From Silene latifolia (taxonomy: Eukaryota; Streptophyta; Magnoliopsida; Caryophyllales; Caryophyllaceae): DNA of 64,000 bases. Under the pieces are notes generated by a model. The model was not told the DNA's origin and ran no database searches. It worked only from the letters and a program-made list of their open reading frames with translations. A program made the translations under genes and the position numbers. Shown here one piece after another: positions 45,222 to 55,861 of this stretch (within the stretch, counting starts at the first letter, position 1; the number at the start of each line of letters is the position of its first letter). The stretch covers positions 1,774,658-1,838,657 of the forward strand of contig NC_133538.1 in the NCBI RefSeq assembly GCF_048544455.1, given 5' to 3'.

Positions 45222-46180
45222 CCTGTCCTAGACTTCTCGGGACCCTAGGCGAAATCGTGAATTGGGGCCCTTTAAAAAAATACAATGTATGATCAGTGGC
45301 GGAAGTAGGAATTTGAGACATGGGGGCACAATTTTTTCCCCCAATAAATTATTTTGGCTTGAATTTTTTTAAAAAAAATTTCCTCTAACTAATTTTATTT
45401 AGCGTAAAAAATATCGAAAACCTTAATAATGTCTCTTGTTATACACACTATAAATTTTTAAATAAATAATGTTTTAGTTTGAATTTTTCTTTAAAATATA
45501 CAAAGTTTCAAATAAATATACATACAATAATTAATATCTTGGTAAATAACTTAGAGGTTTGCAGCACATATAACGAAATAGAATAAAAATTATGGCTAAG
45601 AGTCTAAGACCCAAATCAACATAAAAAAACAACAACTACTCTTCTATAAGACCGTTCTATAGCATAGGACGGGCTTAATAAGAAAAGATAGCCCAACAAA
45701 AGAAACAAGTTACTTCATATTAGCATACCAACACGACTAAAAAGAACAATTGAAAACCTAAAGTACCAAGCACAAAACCCCCATTAAACTCCTGCCTCCT
45801 CCGCCACCACTTCCTCTATAGTTGACGGTTCAACACCACCATCCGATCATGAATCGCATCTTCTTAGGTCACCTCCTTCTATTCTTTTGTCACTGTCTGG
45901 CGTAAGAATTAGCCAAGTTAATGGAAAATCTGAAATGAGTTTGCTTTGGAATTGAAGAAAATTGACTGTGTACAAAGGAATTGAAGACAAAGAAGATGGT
46001 GAAATGGATAAGATTTTGAGAAAATTGATTGTACACAGAAATTGAAGATTACATACCTAGGAGCAGGGGCACTAAGGCACATTTCTGAGTTTTGAGTTTT
46101 TTTTTTCATATTGGGCCCCTTCCAAGGTTGGGCCCTACGCAAATGTCCCTCATGACACCCCCTAGGGCCGAGCCTGCTAA
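45222..46180. mobile_element. Unclassified insertion between the two LINEs
   Basis: The left border (CTAGACTTCTCGGGACCCTA) and right border (GACACCCCCTAGGGCCGAGC) share GGGCCC/CCTAGG-type words in opposite orientation. Inside is AGTGGCGGAAGTAGGAATTT at 45296, a word common in plant repeats. No transposase ORF is seen. Possibly a hAT-like or other DNA-element relic. Confidence 0.35.
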
Positions 46181-46184
46181 CAGA

Positions 46185-46563
46185 ATAAACTCTGGTGTTT
46201 GCCACCCATTGATTATTCTGAAAACCACCTGCCAAAGCATCCCTGACTCTACAAACATTTCTCCAATTCCAATTGGAATCAACAGAAGGTTCATAAACAT
46301 TCCAGTCTCCTCCTTTCAAGTAAACATGATCTATCCAAAGCACCCATAAACGATATGTCTTTGTGTAAATCCAGTTAACAAGCTTCCCAACAGTTGCTAG
46401 ATTCCACACCCCTGCTTCTCTTTAATGCCGAGACCACCCACTTTCTTGCTACAGCAAACATTATCCCAAGCCACAAGGGATGTCCCATCATATACATCAT
46501 CACCACTCCACAAAAAATTTCTACAAATAGCCTTAATTTTTTTGACTACTCCTTTTGGAATTA
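46185..46563 (-). pseudogene. LINE (minus) C-terminal part
   Basis: The minus strand encodes AWDNVCCSKKVG-type words near 46445-46480, then MWNLATVGKLVNWIYTKTYR, VYLKGGDWNVYEPSVDSNWN and GGFQNNQWVANTRVYSV. It is homologous to the plus-strand LINE at 36000-36414. It joins the LINE piece at 61534 once the Ogre-type element is removed. Confidence 0.85.
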
Positions 46564-46568
46564 GTAAT

Positions 46569-49500
46569 TGTGGACAAGGCCCTCGGGAACTGCGTCCGCG
46601 GGATCCACACTAGGCATAATCGACTCGAGGTTCTTTCGAATCAAATTAAGACATATTAGAGTCGCCACCAAGTTTTTTGGGAACTTGGAACCGTTCAAGT
46701 CAACTTTACACCTTTCATCGAAAAGCATAAAGCCAATCGACTACGAGTGATTAAAGATAAAGACTTGTACCCTATATCACTCGATTTGAATGACTCTCGT
46801 AATCCAATGGTATTTAGACGGATCCACAAACCATAGATCTTGAGTAAGGGGTGAGGGTACGTGTTAGGAAGCCCATAAGGACACCTAACCCCGCCCGTCA
46901 ATAACGGCCTCTACTAAGTCAAGTATCGGATTTCAAACAAGGTCATAGCTACTACGATATATGATATGCAAACATCGTTTTAAAACCCTAACATGTGACA
47001 ACAATTTCTATGTCGTTTAATGCATGAATACTAACTTTGTCAAAGTTGTTTTAGCATGTTGGTTGATTTGAAATAAAAGATGCGCAAACACGGCTTAGGA
47101 GGAATGGGGGAGCCATTGGGATCTATCCTATTACAACCCAGGCATTTCATGCCGACACAACGAGAAATAAATTACAACTCAATCTAATTACAACAACTAT
47201 CGTAATTACTTTGACTCAGATTACAATACAAACTAACAAAATACAACTTAAATTATTAAGTCTTAATAAACGAAACAAATGTAAACAAAAAAGCTAAAGC
47301 TAAGTTAGACTAATTAAAGATGTTAGCCGAATTATTAGTTAATAAACAAATTAGATTAGAATTAAACTAATTAAATTAAAATAAATAAGTATAAAGGCTT
47401 GAAATAAATTAGGTACAACTTATTAAAATTATTCACCAATCCATATTTATTAAAATAGGATTAGTAAACAATTAAAGAAACAAAAGAAGAAAAGAAACTA
47501 AAACTGGCAGACCCGTGCAGTGCACGGATCAGAAGTCAGACAGACCCGTGCAAGGCACGGTTTTTGTAGAAAAGCAAAGTTAATTATGTTTTAATTACGA
47601 AATCAGTAAAATAAATTACGAAAAAATTCATTAAATTAAATTTACAGATTTTGAACCATAAAAGATAATTAAAACGACTTTTAAAAAGTTAGAAATAAAT
47701 AAAACAAATTAAAGGTTAATTAATTACAAATTGAATTAAATAAATACGAACTAGGTTAGGTACAATTCTAAATCGTCAACGAGTGCAAATGGAAAGGTGT
47801 TAAGCACGCACTTCCATGCTAGCGAGAAAATTAGTGAAAGGGAAGATGAATTCAATTAAGTTACAGAATTGTTAATCGGTTTTTAAAGCTATGTCGATGT
47901 ACCCTAATGTGTCTAATTAGGTTATCAAATCGATCTAATGTCATCTAAATGAGTTATATGTTAACAATCAGAGGTCATACTAACATGTAAATGGTCCAGG
48001 GGTAGGTCGAATCACACGAAACAGAAGAGGGGTCAAAAGCGAAGAACGAAGAACGAAGTTAGAATTTGTTTTATTAATGCCCTACCTTGAACACGAGGAT
48101 ATGTAAATGAGACGGGGGTGTACGACCGACTGATGTAGCGGTTTCTTTCCCATCTCAAGTCAACGCGGGTGTTCATGGTGGTACTTTAACTCATACTCGG
48201 ACTAAACTAGTTTCATAGTTAATTAAACAATCAATAAACAAAAAACGATAAACGAAATAAAAACAAACTATAAAAAACAAACATAAAAAAACGAAATAAA
48301 AGGGAGAAAGAGGAGGATTTGATGCACCTTCAACCTACATGTATCGTTGACACCGTCTTGGGTCGTAATCGATGGTAGATTTTATCTCGAGAGGCCGTCG
48401 TCGACGAAGAAACAATGCAAACACGCGTTTTTATCGAATCTGGACAGCAACTTTCAAACAGCGATTTCTCCCTCGTTTCACGATGAAAATTCGATTTAAA
48501 AGATGTTTTGAAAACTAGAAAGAGAGGAGAACAGAGATCTTAAAGCAACCCCTGCTCGTTTTGAGTTATTGGGCACGAAAAACGAGCACAAACAGAACTG
48601 GACAGACAGGAACAAACCGCGAAAACAGAGTGTATAACACTCTGTTTTTCGAGGGATTTCGTGTACTCTCAAGGGCAATTTGGCTCGTAAATATTTGTCT
48701 AATGTTTAGATGGATGTTGTATGGTTAATTAGGAACAAGAAACTCGAGTTTTGGTGGAGGTTTGAAGGAGGAACGAATTGTTTTTCGAAGAGGACACACA
48801 AACTGTTCCAGTTTGGATGTCGGTTTTGTGGAGGGTTTTTGAGAGGCAATTAGGGTTTGTTTCTGGGGTTTAAAGCTTGTGAGTGAAGGTAGGATGTATG
48901 GAGAACTTAGAGGAATGAATGTATGGTGAAGGGGTGGTATTTATAAGGAGTTAAAATAGGGTAAAAGGGGGGAGAGAAGCAGACGGGCCTGTTCGTGCAT
49001 AGCTGCTGTCCAGCAGCTTTGGTGGGGGTTTGAGAGGGGTTTTCTTGGTGATTAAACTAGGGTAATATGGGTAGGATACTAGGGTATGGGTTAGGGTTAA
49101 TGGGTACGGGTTTTGGTGGTATTTGGAGCGGGTTTTGGGCTCGGGATTCATCACGCAAAACAGGGGGGCTGTTTGTATGCGCGGGCTGGTTTGGGGGTGT
49201 TTGGGGATGGAATTTGGGCCGTGGATAGGGGGTTCGAACAAGGGTGGATGGGTAGAGGCTTAGGTTGGTTAGTGTAATCGATATTCGTACCAAGTCGTAA
49301 AGAAAACGGGCCCAAAAACCGAGCTAAAATCGAGCTCAAAAACATGCTTCTAAAACGAGTTTTCTTCGCTTTAAAAATCGATTTTTCAAATCAATTAACA
49401 CATTAAAATAAATGATTTTTCAAATCAAATATATTCATAAAATGATTTTTCAAATCAATTATTTATTTTATTTTCAATAAAATAAACTTGGGAAAATAAA

Positions 49501-49763
49501 TTCAAAATAAAATAAAATAAATTGAATTCACCTAAAAAACCATAATTTAAATATCATTTAAAATAATAAAATGAAATCACTAAAAAACATTAATTTAAAT
49601 ATCATTTAAATTAATAAAATACTTCATCGATGACGCCCATTCTACATCGTAAAACGAACCCAAATAATGACAATGACAACTAAAGAATACATGTGTCCTA
49701 TCATCATCGGGTGTTTGTCGGGTTCTCTATAAATTCCAATATCGACGGATACGGGTATCTACA
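46569..49763 (-). repeat. Ogre-type 3' LTR
   Basis: 3,195 bp. It holds a minus-strand TATAAATA box (48938-48945), two hairpin words CCGTGCAGTGCACGG and CCGTGCAAGGCACGG (about 47511-47558), repeats of AATGATTTTTCAAATCAA (49375-49460) and a two-copy 46-bp repeat (about 49531-49622). Confidence 0.9.
48938..48945 (-). promoter_or_regulatory. TATA box of the Ogre-type LTR
   Basis: TATAAATA on the minus strand; repeated in the other LTR at 60702-60709. It points in the direction of gag-pol. Confidence 0.6.
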
Positions 49764-49780
49764 GAGCCCCCACTTTGACT
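49764..49780 (-). promoter_or_regulatory. Ogre-type polypurine tract
   Basis: Minus strand AAAGTGGGGGCTC immediately precedes the 3' LTR start TGTAGATACC. Similar ACTGGGGGCTCT words are repeated at about 50297-50313 and 50336-50348. Confidence 0.8.
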
Positions 49781-50012
49781 GAGGCTTGGACAAGGCGAAA
49801 GTCAAAGTATACCCCAGGTCCCTTTCGACCTGAGGATTCCGCGGGTCGTTTATAGTCCATTAGACTTGCGTATATAAGCTCGCCAGCCATAAGAAGAGAT
49901 CATACCTGAAACTTCGTTGGGGATTGACTCTTGCTTCTGTTGCGTCGAAATATCATCGTTGGTCATCGACCCATAAATTGCATAAATGGTGGGTTGAGCC
50001 TTATCCTTAGGC

Positions 50013-50058
50013 GCCTACGTATCCGTTTCTGACGGAATCAAACCCGCGTCGTAGTTCG
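50013..50058. repeat. CCTACGTAT stem-loop, copy 1
   Basis: CCTACGTA-TCCGT-TTCTG-ACGGA-ATCAAACCCGCGT-CGTAG. The inner 5-bp helix TCCGT/ACGGA sits inside an outer CTACG/CGTAG helix. Confidence 0.75.
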
Positions 50059-50061
50059 GCA

Positions 50062-50165
50062 ACTGCTGACACTTGCCCAAAGTTTATCATCTGCTGGCGT
50101 TTGTCCAAAATTCATCGTCTGCTGACATTTGCCCGAAATTTATCATCTGCTGGCACTTGTCTGAA
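50062..50165 (+). repeat. Four tandem units of about 29 bp
   Basis: The unit CTGCTGGCATTTGTCCAAAA plus TTCATCGT recurs four times with substitutions. Confidence 0.85.
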
Positions 50166-50280
50166 CGGGACGGGACTTTCCAAGGAGGTTGCCGCCGCTT
50201 TCCTCATCTGCTTTCAGCTACTCTTGTATTGAATTGAATCGTTGGTGGATGTCATCCTTTACATCTTGATAATGGTCTCT

Positions 50281-50348
50281 GGAGCCAACGGCTTCAGAGC
50301 CCCCAGTTTGCAATGGCTCTAAAGTCGAAGACTTTAGAGCCCCCAGTT
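50281..50348. repeat. Perfect 12-bp hairpin beside purine-tract copies
   Basis: GGCTCTAAAGTC (50315-50326), GAA, GACTTTAGAGCC (50330-50341). A related GGAGCC...GGCTTC hairpin precedes it, each followed by GAGCCCCCAGTT. Confidence 0.85.
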
Positions 50349-50410
50349 GAAGCATATCCTGCTAAAATTGGAACACAAAAACGTACTAGCAATAATCATC
50401 ACATAAGCAC

Positions 50411-50645
50411 ATTTGGATCATCGATCTTGAAATTGGATTATTTTGAAAGATTGGGTCATCGACCCGAAAATTGAATTTGAAAATTTTGAATGATTGGGCC
50501 ATCGACCCGAAAATTTAATTTGAAAATTTTGTGTGATTGGGCCATCGACCCGAAGTTTGAATTTGAAATTTTGAATGATTGGGCCATCGACCCGAAGTTT
50601 GAATTTGAAATTTTGGATAATTGGGCCATCGACCCAAAAAGATTC
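50411..50645. repeat. Tandem array of 42-bp units with GGGCCATCGACCC
   Basis: Six units; the first (GGATCATCGATC) is diverged and the last is truncated. Each has a short hairpin (GGGTC/GACCC or GGGCC/GACCC) and a GAATTTGAAA-type spacer. Minor ORFs across it are repeats of the same peptide. Confidence 0.9.
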
Positions 50646-51068
50646 TACTACTTGTATCATCTATCCACAATTCGCAAAAAGTTTTTGAATTTTTGAATTT
50701 TTGAAATTTTGAAATTTTGAAATTTTTGAAATCGAACCTTGACGGGTGAGCATGAAATACGACTCAGACACTCTGTCCGACCGGTAAACAACGTGGGCGT
50801 AGCCCGCTACCGTAAAACAAAAAAGGAAAATAAAACCGTAAGTGTGCACGGGCTTTAATTCAATATGGACTCGTCGAGGGTAGAAATGTAAATCGGCCGT
50901 TCCGGCGCTCCCCAAAATGCGATAGATGTGCGAAAACCCGATGCATTGTGCCAAAGACTGGTGTGAACTGGGGCGGGCCTAAGAGGCGCGCGACCCGAGA
51001 CCCACACGGCTCAGAAAAAACGACACCCTAGGGGTGTCATCCTAGATGCTTCCTTCCCTTATACTTTC

Positions 51069-51079
51069 TATATATAAGG
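51069..51079 (+). promoter_or_regulatory. TATA box of the antisense gene
   Basis: TATATATAAGG lies 64 bp upstream of the ATG at 51143, on the strand opposite to gag-pol. Confidence 0.6.
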
Positions 51080-51142
51080 AAGAGCTGTATTGCCAAATTT
51101 ATTCTGCTTTCCCCCAAACTGGTGCAAATAACATAAATCATT

Positions 51143-52713
51143 ATGAATAATCTAGCGAGTGCTATGCGAGCGTGGGAGACAGACTTCACTGGCGCAGAGA
51201 GACAAGAATTAAAGGCCGCTCAACTGGCGCAATTACTTCCCTTACGCCAGATCCCCCTTCAACCTGCGCTGTTGGAACACTGCCTTAGCTATTGGGATCC
51301 TTATAACCATGTCTTTGCTTTTCCTGAGGGGGAGATCTGCCCTCTACCCGAAGAGTTTTTACGCCCGGGAGGATGGGATGCTTTGAAGCCATACTGGCTA
51401 TACCAAAATTTCGTTCGGGGTGGCGTGGAACATATCTAGACTGCCTTGGCCTTTCCAGGACGGAGTCTGAGGGGATAGTTACTGGTGACGAAGTCAATCT
51501 TCTTGCTATTCATCGGAACTTTTGTATCTTGAGTACTTTACTGCCAGCGTACTGCCGCAGGGCCTTTGGATTGATCATGTTACACCTCTATGTCTTCGAA
51601 GGTAGGATGAACAAGACAACTTGTGTAGGACAAGCGAAGCTTTTGTCTATTGTGTCTCAGATGGAGACGGGACATAACCCTTCCTGGATTATTCTTGCTG
51701 AAACCCTCCGGGGTTTGGATGCTAAGAAAATGAACCCTGGTGCCGATTGGTCGGGATGCTCCCGTCTATTGCAGGTAACAAAATCTATTCTCCTGATTTC
51801 GCATCCTTGATTAATTTTCCTTTTATCACAATTCTTGTGTTGTTGCCACGTTTTTGTTGCATTCTGCCACGATTTTGTCACGATTTTGTTGCATTCTGCC
51901 ACGATTTTGCTGTATTCTGCCACGATTTTGCTGTATTCTGCCACGATTCCTGCCATAATTCCGTTTTTTCCTTCTTTTTTCTTTTTTCTTTTTTTTTTTC
52001 GTTTTTTTTTTTTGTCACGTTTTTTTTTCTTCTCTTTTTTTTCTTTCGTCTCTTTTTTTTCGTGTTTTTTTTCTTTTTTCTTTTTTTTTTTTTTTTTCAT
52101 GTTTTTCTTTTTCTCTTTTTTTCAGGTGTGGCTTTGCGAGAGATTTTGGCTCTTCGCCCCGCCGCGTGAGCCCAGCTCATATCTCGCTCGTATGCTGACT
52201 ATGCGTGCCAAGCGGTATGAAGACGAGCATCAAAATGACCTTGCCTATTGGCGAAACAAACTGACAGAAGGGGAAGGTCGCCCTCTTTGCTGGTTCATGC
52301 CTTGGCTTCGCCTCAAATCTTTTACTATCCTTCCGGAAGATGACAAGACCAGACGTTTGCAACTACTGGGTTTAGAGAGGTCTATTCACATTTACCCCGA
52401 CCGCGTCCTGCGCCAGATGGGCCGTAGACAAATAATTCCCAAGTGTGAGGCTGTTCTGGGACGAGCAAGAGAGCTGAATTCCTCTATATGTGATGATTGG
52501 CTCGAGAGGTGGCACCAAAGGCGTCTTTGGTACGTATCTGCGCGCCCTCAGACTACCTGGGTATCCCCGTCTTATACTAAATGGCTTAAAGAGAAGACCG
52601 AATCAGGTAAGGACTTGTGTCGGAAGGATGAGCTTGTCGACATCAAATATTATGACAAAAGCAGAAGCAATCGCGACTTCTTTGTTAACGATCTTTCGTC
52701 CGCATCGGACTGA
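51143..52713 (+). CDS. Antisense gene of the Ogre-type element (DUF7745/plant-mobile-domain-like)
   Basis: The gene runs opposite to gag-pol between integrase and the 3' LTR, where Tat elements are known to carry an antisense ORF. Exon 1 (51143-51774) has ALLEHCLSYWDPYNHVFAFP and PLPEEF, then in another frame CLGLSRTESEGIVTGDEVN, RAFGLIMLHLYVFEG and PSWIILAETLRGLD. Exon 2 (52126-52713) has LCERFWLF, CWFMPWLRLKSF and RQMGRRQIIP. This order resembles plant DUF7745 proteins. An intron (51775-52125) separates them in phase 0. A frameshift near 51365 breaks exon 1. A basic PPKKRARQN stretch at about 52868 may be a former C-terminal tail in a shifted frame. Function is unknown; the family link comes from remembered patterns, not a search. 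Confidence 0.7.
51775..52125 (+). other. Intron of the antisense gene
   Basis: Donor CAG|GTAACA and acceptor TTTTTTCAG|GTGTGG remove 351 bp in phase 0. The last 160 bases (51963-52122) are almost pure T with some C, an extreme polypyrimidine tract. A GCCACGATTTTG word is repeated about six times at 51845-51950. Confidence 0.7.
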
Positions 52714-53157
52714 AACTAAGACGAGGAGACTCCTAAGACCGAATCACGGGCGACAGTGTGTGGGAACGGTTGGGTTCAAAGGCACACTCGGGCTCGGCCT
52801 TAGAAGGAGGCTTGGTCCTCGCTTGAGTGTAAAAGATAGGCTGGGCCGTCGGGAGGAAATGACGATTCCTCCTAAGAAGCGCGCTAGACAGAACGCAACT
52901 ACCCCTCCTCTGCAGGAGCCTCGGTCACGTGACCCAATAGGCAAAGGGAAAAAGAAGATGTAGGAGCCTTCGACTCCAATCTATTATATAATACTACTAC
53001 TTATTATTTGTTGTTAGCTGTTTTCCTTTTTCTTTTGAAGGATGTAATGGGCATCGCCCGATCTTTAATAAGACTTACTATCTATTAAAATTCCCAGTTT
53101 CTGCATAAAATTTCATTTTATTTAAAGGAAGGGTCGGTTGTACTCTTTTAAAGAGTC

Positions 53158-53204
53158 TGCCTACGTATCTCGTTATCAACGAATCAAACCGAGCTCGTAG
53201 TTCC
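53158..53204. repeat. CCTACGTAT stem-loop, copy 2
   Basis: CTGCCTACGTATC-TCGTT-ATC-AACGA-ATCAAACCG then CTCGTAG. Inner helix TCGTT/AACGA, outer CTACG/CGTAG. Confidence 0.75.
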
Positions 53205-53334
53205 ACAAAACAAACGCGCTACAATCATCGATTTATAACGCACAAAAAGCAAAGAAAAGCAAAAATGCCGCGGCCTAGACTCGCTCACGAGCACCGCAAT
53301 TCAAAATTTTATTTTACGACATTGAGAATGAGTT

Positions 53335-54257
53335 CTACGGATAGTATTTCTTCAGTTGATCCAAATTCGTCGGATTCACAAAGTCATTTCCATCTAGATC
53401 ATCGATCATGACGCCTCCCGATAATATTTTCTTTACTGGTAAGGACCGCCCAATTCGGCTTGAATTTTCCCCTCGGGTCGATTGGTAGTAAAGCGCGCCT
53501 GACTTTAGGACCAAATCCCCATCCTTTATTCCTCGAGGTTTCACCTTTTTGTTAAATGCTCTTTGTATCCTTTTCTGATAGAGTTGAACATGGTGTAACG
53601 CATTTAACCGTCGCTCGTCGAGCATGACCAAGGAATCATACCTGGCTTGCAGCCAGTCGGCTTTAGGGACCTGACTTTCTAACAGAATCCTTAAAGAAGG
53701 TACCTCTAATTCGATGGGCTGGACTGCTTCCATCCCATATGTCAAATAGAACGGAGTTGCTCCAGTGGCTGTGCGAATAGACGTCCTGTATCCCCACAGT
53801 GCGAACGGTATCTTCTCTGGCCATTCACGATAATTGTCGGTCATTTTCCGAGAATCACAAAGGATTGTCTTGTTGGCGGCTTCCACTGCACCATTCGTTT
53901 GAGGTCGATACGGTGACGACTTGTGGTGTTTGATTTTATACTTTTCAAGTATTACGGCGATTTCAGCTGAAGTGAGTGCCATGGTCGCTAATGAGCTCAT
54001 GCGGCACCCCATATCTGCAAATGATTTCATTCTGAATGAACTTTGCTACCTGCTTTGCTTGTAGAACCTTGTATGATTTCACTTCTACCCACTTCGTGAA
54101 GTAATCGATGGCGACTAACATGAAACAAAGCCCACCTGTTCCAGATGGGTTGACCTTTCCAATAATGTCGATTCCCCGCCTTCTTTCTTTTCAGTGGGTT
54201 TTTCATATTTTCTGTTCCCAACAAAAACCCACATCTATTTGACTCAGCATCTTCCAC
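53335..54257 (-). pseudogene. Ogre-type integrase, C-terminal two thirds
   Basis: The minus strand shows the catalytic Glu block HHKSSPYRPQTNGAVEAANK, KIPFALWGYRTSIRTATGAT, PFYLTYGMEAVQPIELEVPS and the C-terminal DLDGNDFVNPTNLDQLKKYY, all typical of Tat integrases. The N-terminal part (IDIIGKVNPSG near 54160) is in another frame, so there is at least one frameshift near 54030. It is cut at about 54180 by a tandem duplication. Confidence 0.87.
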
Positions 54258-54376
54258 GCCTTCTTTCTTTTCAGCGGGCTTTTACTATTTTTCTTCCACG
54301 CCTTCTTTCTTTTCAGCGGGTTTTTCATATTTTCTGTTCCCAACAAAAACCCACATCTATTTGACTCAGCATCTTT
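54176..54376. repeat. Tandem duplication at the integrase break
   Basis: CGCCTTCTTTCTTTTCAGYG and the following 55 bp occur at 54176-54252 and 54300-54376, with a partial third copy between. The unit is not integrase sequence, so it marks a deletion/duplication junction. Confidence 0.85.
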
Positions 54377-55861
54377 GCCTACACCGTTCGATAAAGCTCA
54401 TTCTGAGACTTGACACTATTCATCTGAACCTATATCCTTATCCTAGCTTACATCGAGTACTAAGACAGATTGAAACAAAGGTGGCTTCATTTGGACTTGG
54501 TTAAGACCCATAAGAAACCTACAAGATGACAACTTGGGTGATGAGTGGATTGAATCCCTTATTCTGAAGGACTGCCTACGTATTCGCGTGGAGCGAAATC
54601 AAATCCGACGTAGTTCGATCAAGGTGCATAAACTTGGCATTTTGATTGTGTGTACACACTCGAAGGTTTCACCTATGATATCATGTCGTATCCCATTCTA
54701 GCCTGTAAGGTACTGTTAAATCCCGTGTCTAGGGCTGGTACAAAAGGTTGTGATTCTTTGGGATGTGGGGCTTGGTAAAAATAGGTTCACAAGGTAAACC
54801 ATCATTCTGAAGGTTCGTTTTGTGGTGCTAAGGCTAATGGCTATGGCTTCTGATGTGGTTGGAAATGGTGTCTCGGGTTTGATGAAACCCGAGTGCAAAT
54901 GGGTTGGAAAATAATGTGGGTTCAATTTTCCATGTCTGGATCCTAAAGGCTTGGGTGTACTAACACAAGCTGATTGATTCTCAGAATCCCTAACTATTCC
55001 CTCGTAACTGTCTCAGGAAGGACTTAGGGGTAAAGAGGTTACTACTTAAGCTTTTGGGCTTCGCCCATTGAACTTCAACTATGGGTACTTGATTAGACTT
55101 ATGGCTTCCGTAACTTCGACATTCAACCAAAAAGCATTCCGCAATAACTTCAACATCTTTTTTTCTTTCTTTGAAAATGATCTTCTATTCATTCTCTTAG
55201 TCATAAATGGATACACTTTGAAAACTGGGCTTCGCCAACTAATTTGGGTAGGAACTAACAATTCCTTGTTAGAACGGGTTGATATCTTCTCTCTTCGAGA
55301 TGGGATGATTTTGTTGGGGAAAAGGCTTGCCTTCCATCATTGATAGGGGAAACAAGGAGCTAGTCCGGGTTTGTCATAGAATCATCTAAAAGCTTGTAAC
55401 AAACATTGGTTCTCATGGAGGTATTCTACCGCCAGACATGGAATAGGTAAAGGAATCAAACACGGAATTCTATTGTACCTTACATTTTGAAACGGGACAT
55501 ATTTCTACCCCAGGGATGCCTTTGAGTGTGTTGTGCGTTTTATCATGTTTCGGAATGATTGAGGATTGGAAACAAGACATATTTGGAAACGAACTGCAAC
55601 TTTTATTGGAATGACAAATGCTTAACAGACTCGAAGGAACGATTCCTAGGACACACCCTAGGTCATCGCGGAAAAAACGACTCAACTTCAGGAAAAGAAA
55701 GTCCTAGACTCGACTCGACTAAGATAAGAAAACAGATCCCGACTCATAATTTCAAATCCGGTCTTGAGCTTTCCCTTGTTTAGCTGTCAGCTTAGATGCT
55801 CGGTTCTAGTCCTTGATCCCTTTGATGGTTTGCCTCCATCCCGAGGTAGTCCTCTGAGGAT
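54377..55861. other. Ogre-type interior where protease, RT and RNase H are expected
   Basis: About 1.5 kb without a recognisable gypsy protease, reverse transcriptase or RNase H motif on either strand. It includes the third CCTACGTAT stem-loop (54571-54617). Small ORFs (for example 55068-55343) match nothing I know. Confidence 0.55.
54571..54617. repeat. CCTACGTAT stem-loop, copy 3
   Basis: CTGCCTACGTA-TTCGC-GTGGA-GCGAA-ATCAAATCCG then ACGTAG. Inner helix TTCGC/GCGAA, outer CTACGT/ACGTAG. Confidence 0.75.

Noticed and set aside
49080-49110. Telomere-like GGGTTAGGGTTA
   Set aside because: Only two imperfect units within an LTR; not a telomeric array.
49057-49345. Pro-rich minus-strand ORFs repeated near 60821-61109
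   Set aside because: Located in the two Ogre-type LTRs downstream of their TATA box; most likely untranslated leader. Repetition reflects the LTR pair.
51657-52100. Lys/Glu-rich 147-codon minus-strand ORF
   Set aside because: It is the reverse reading of the T/C-rich intron tract and of exon 1 of the plus-strand gene.
52490-52963. 157-codon plus-strand ORF overlapping exon 2
   Set aside because: Mostly an alternative frame of exon 2. Only its end (basic PPKKRARQN part) may be a shifted tail of the same gene.
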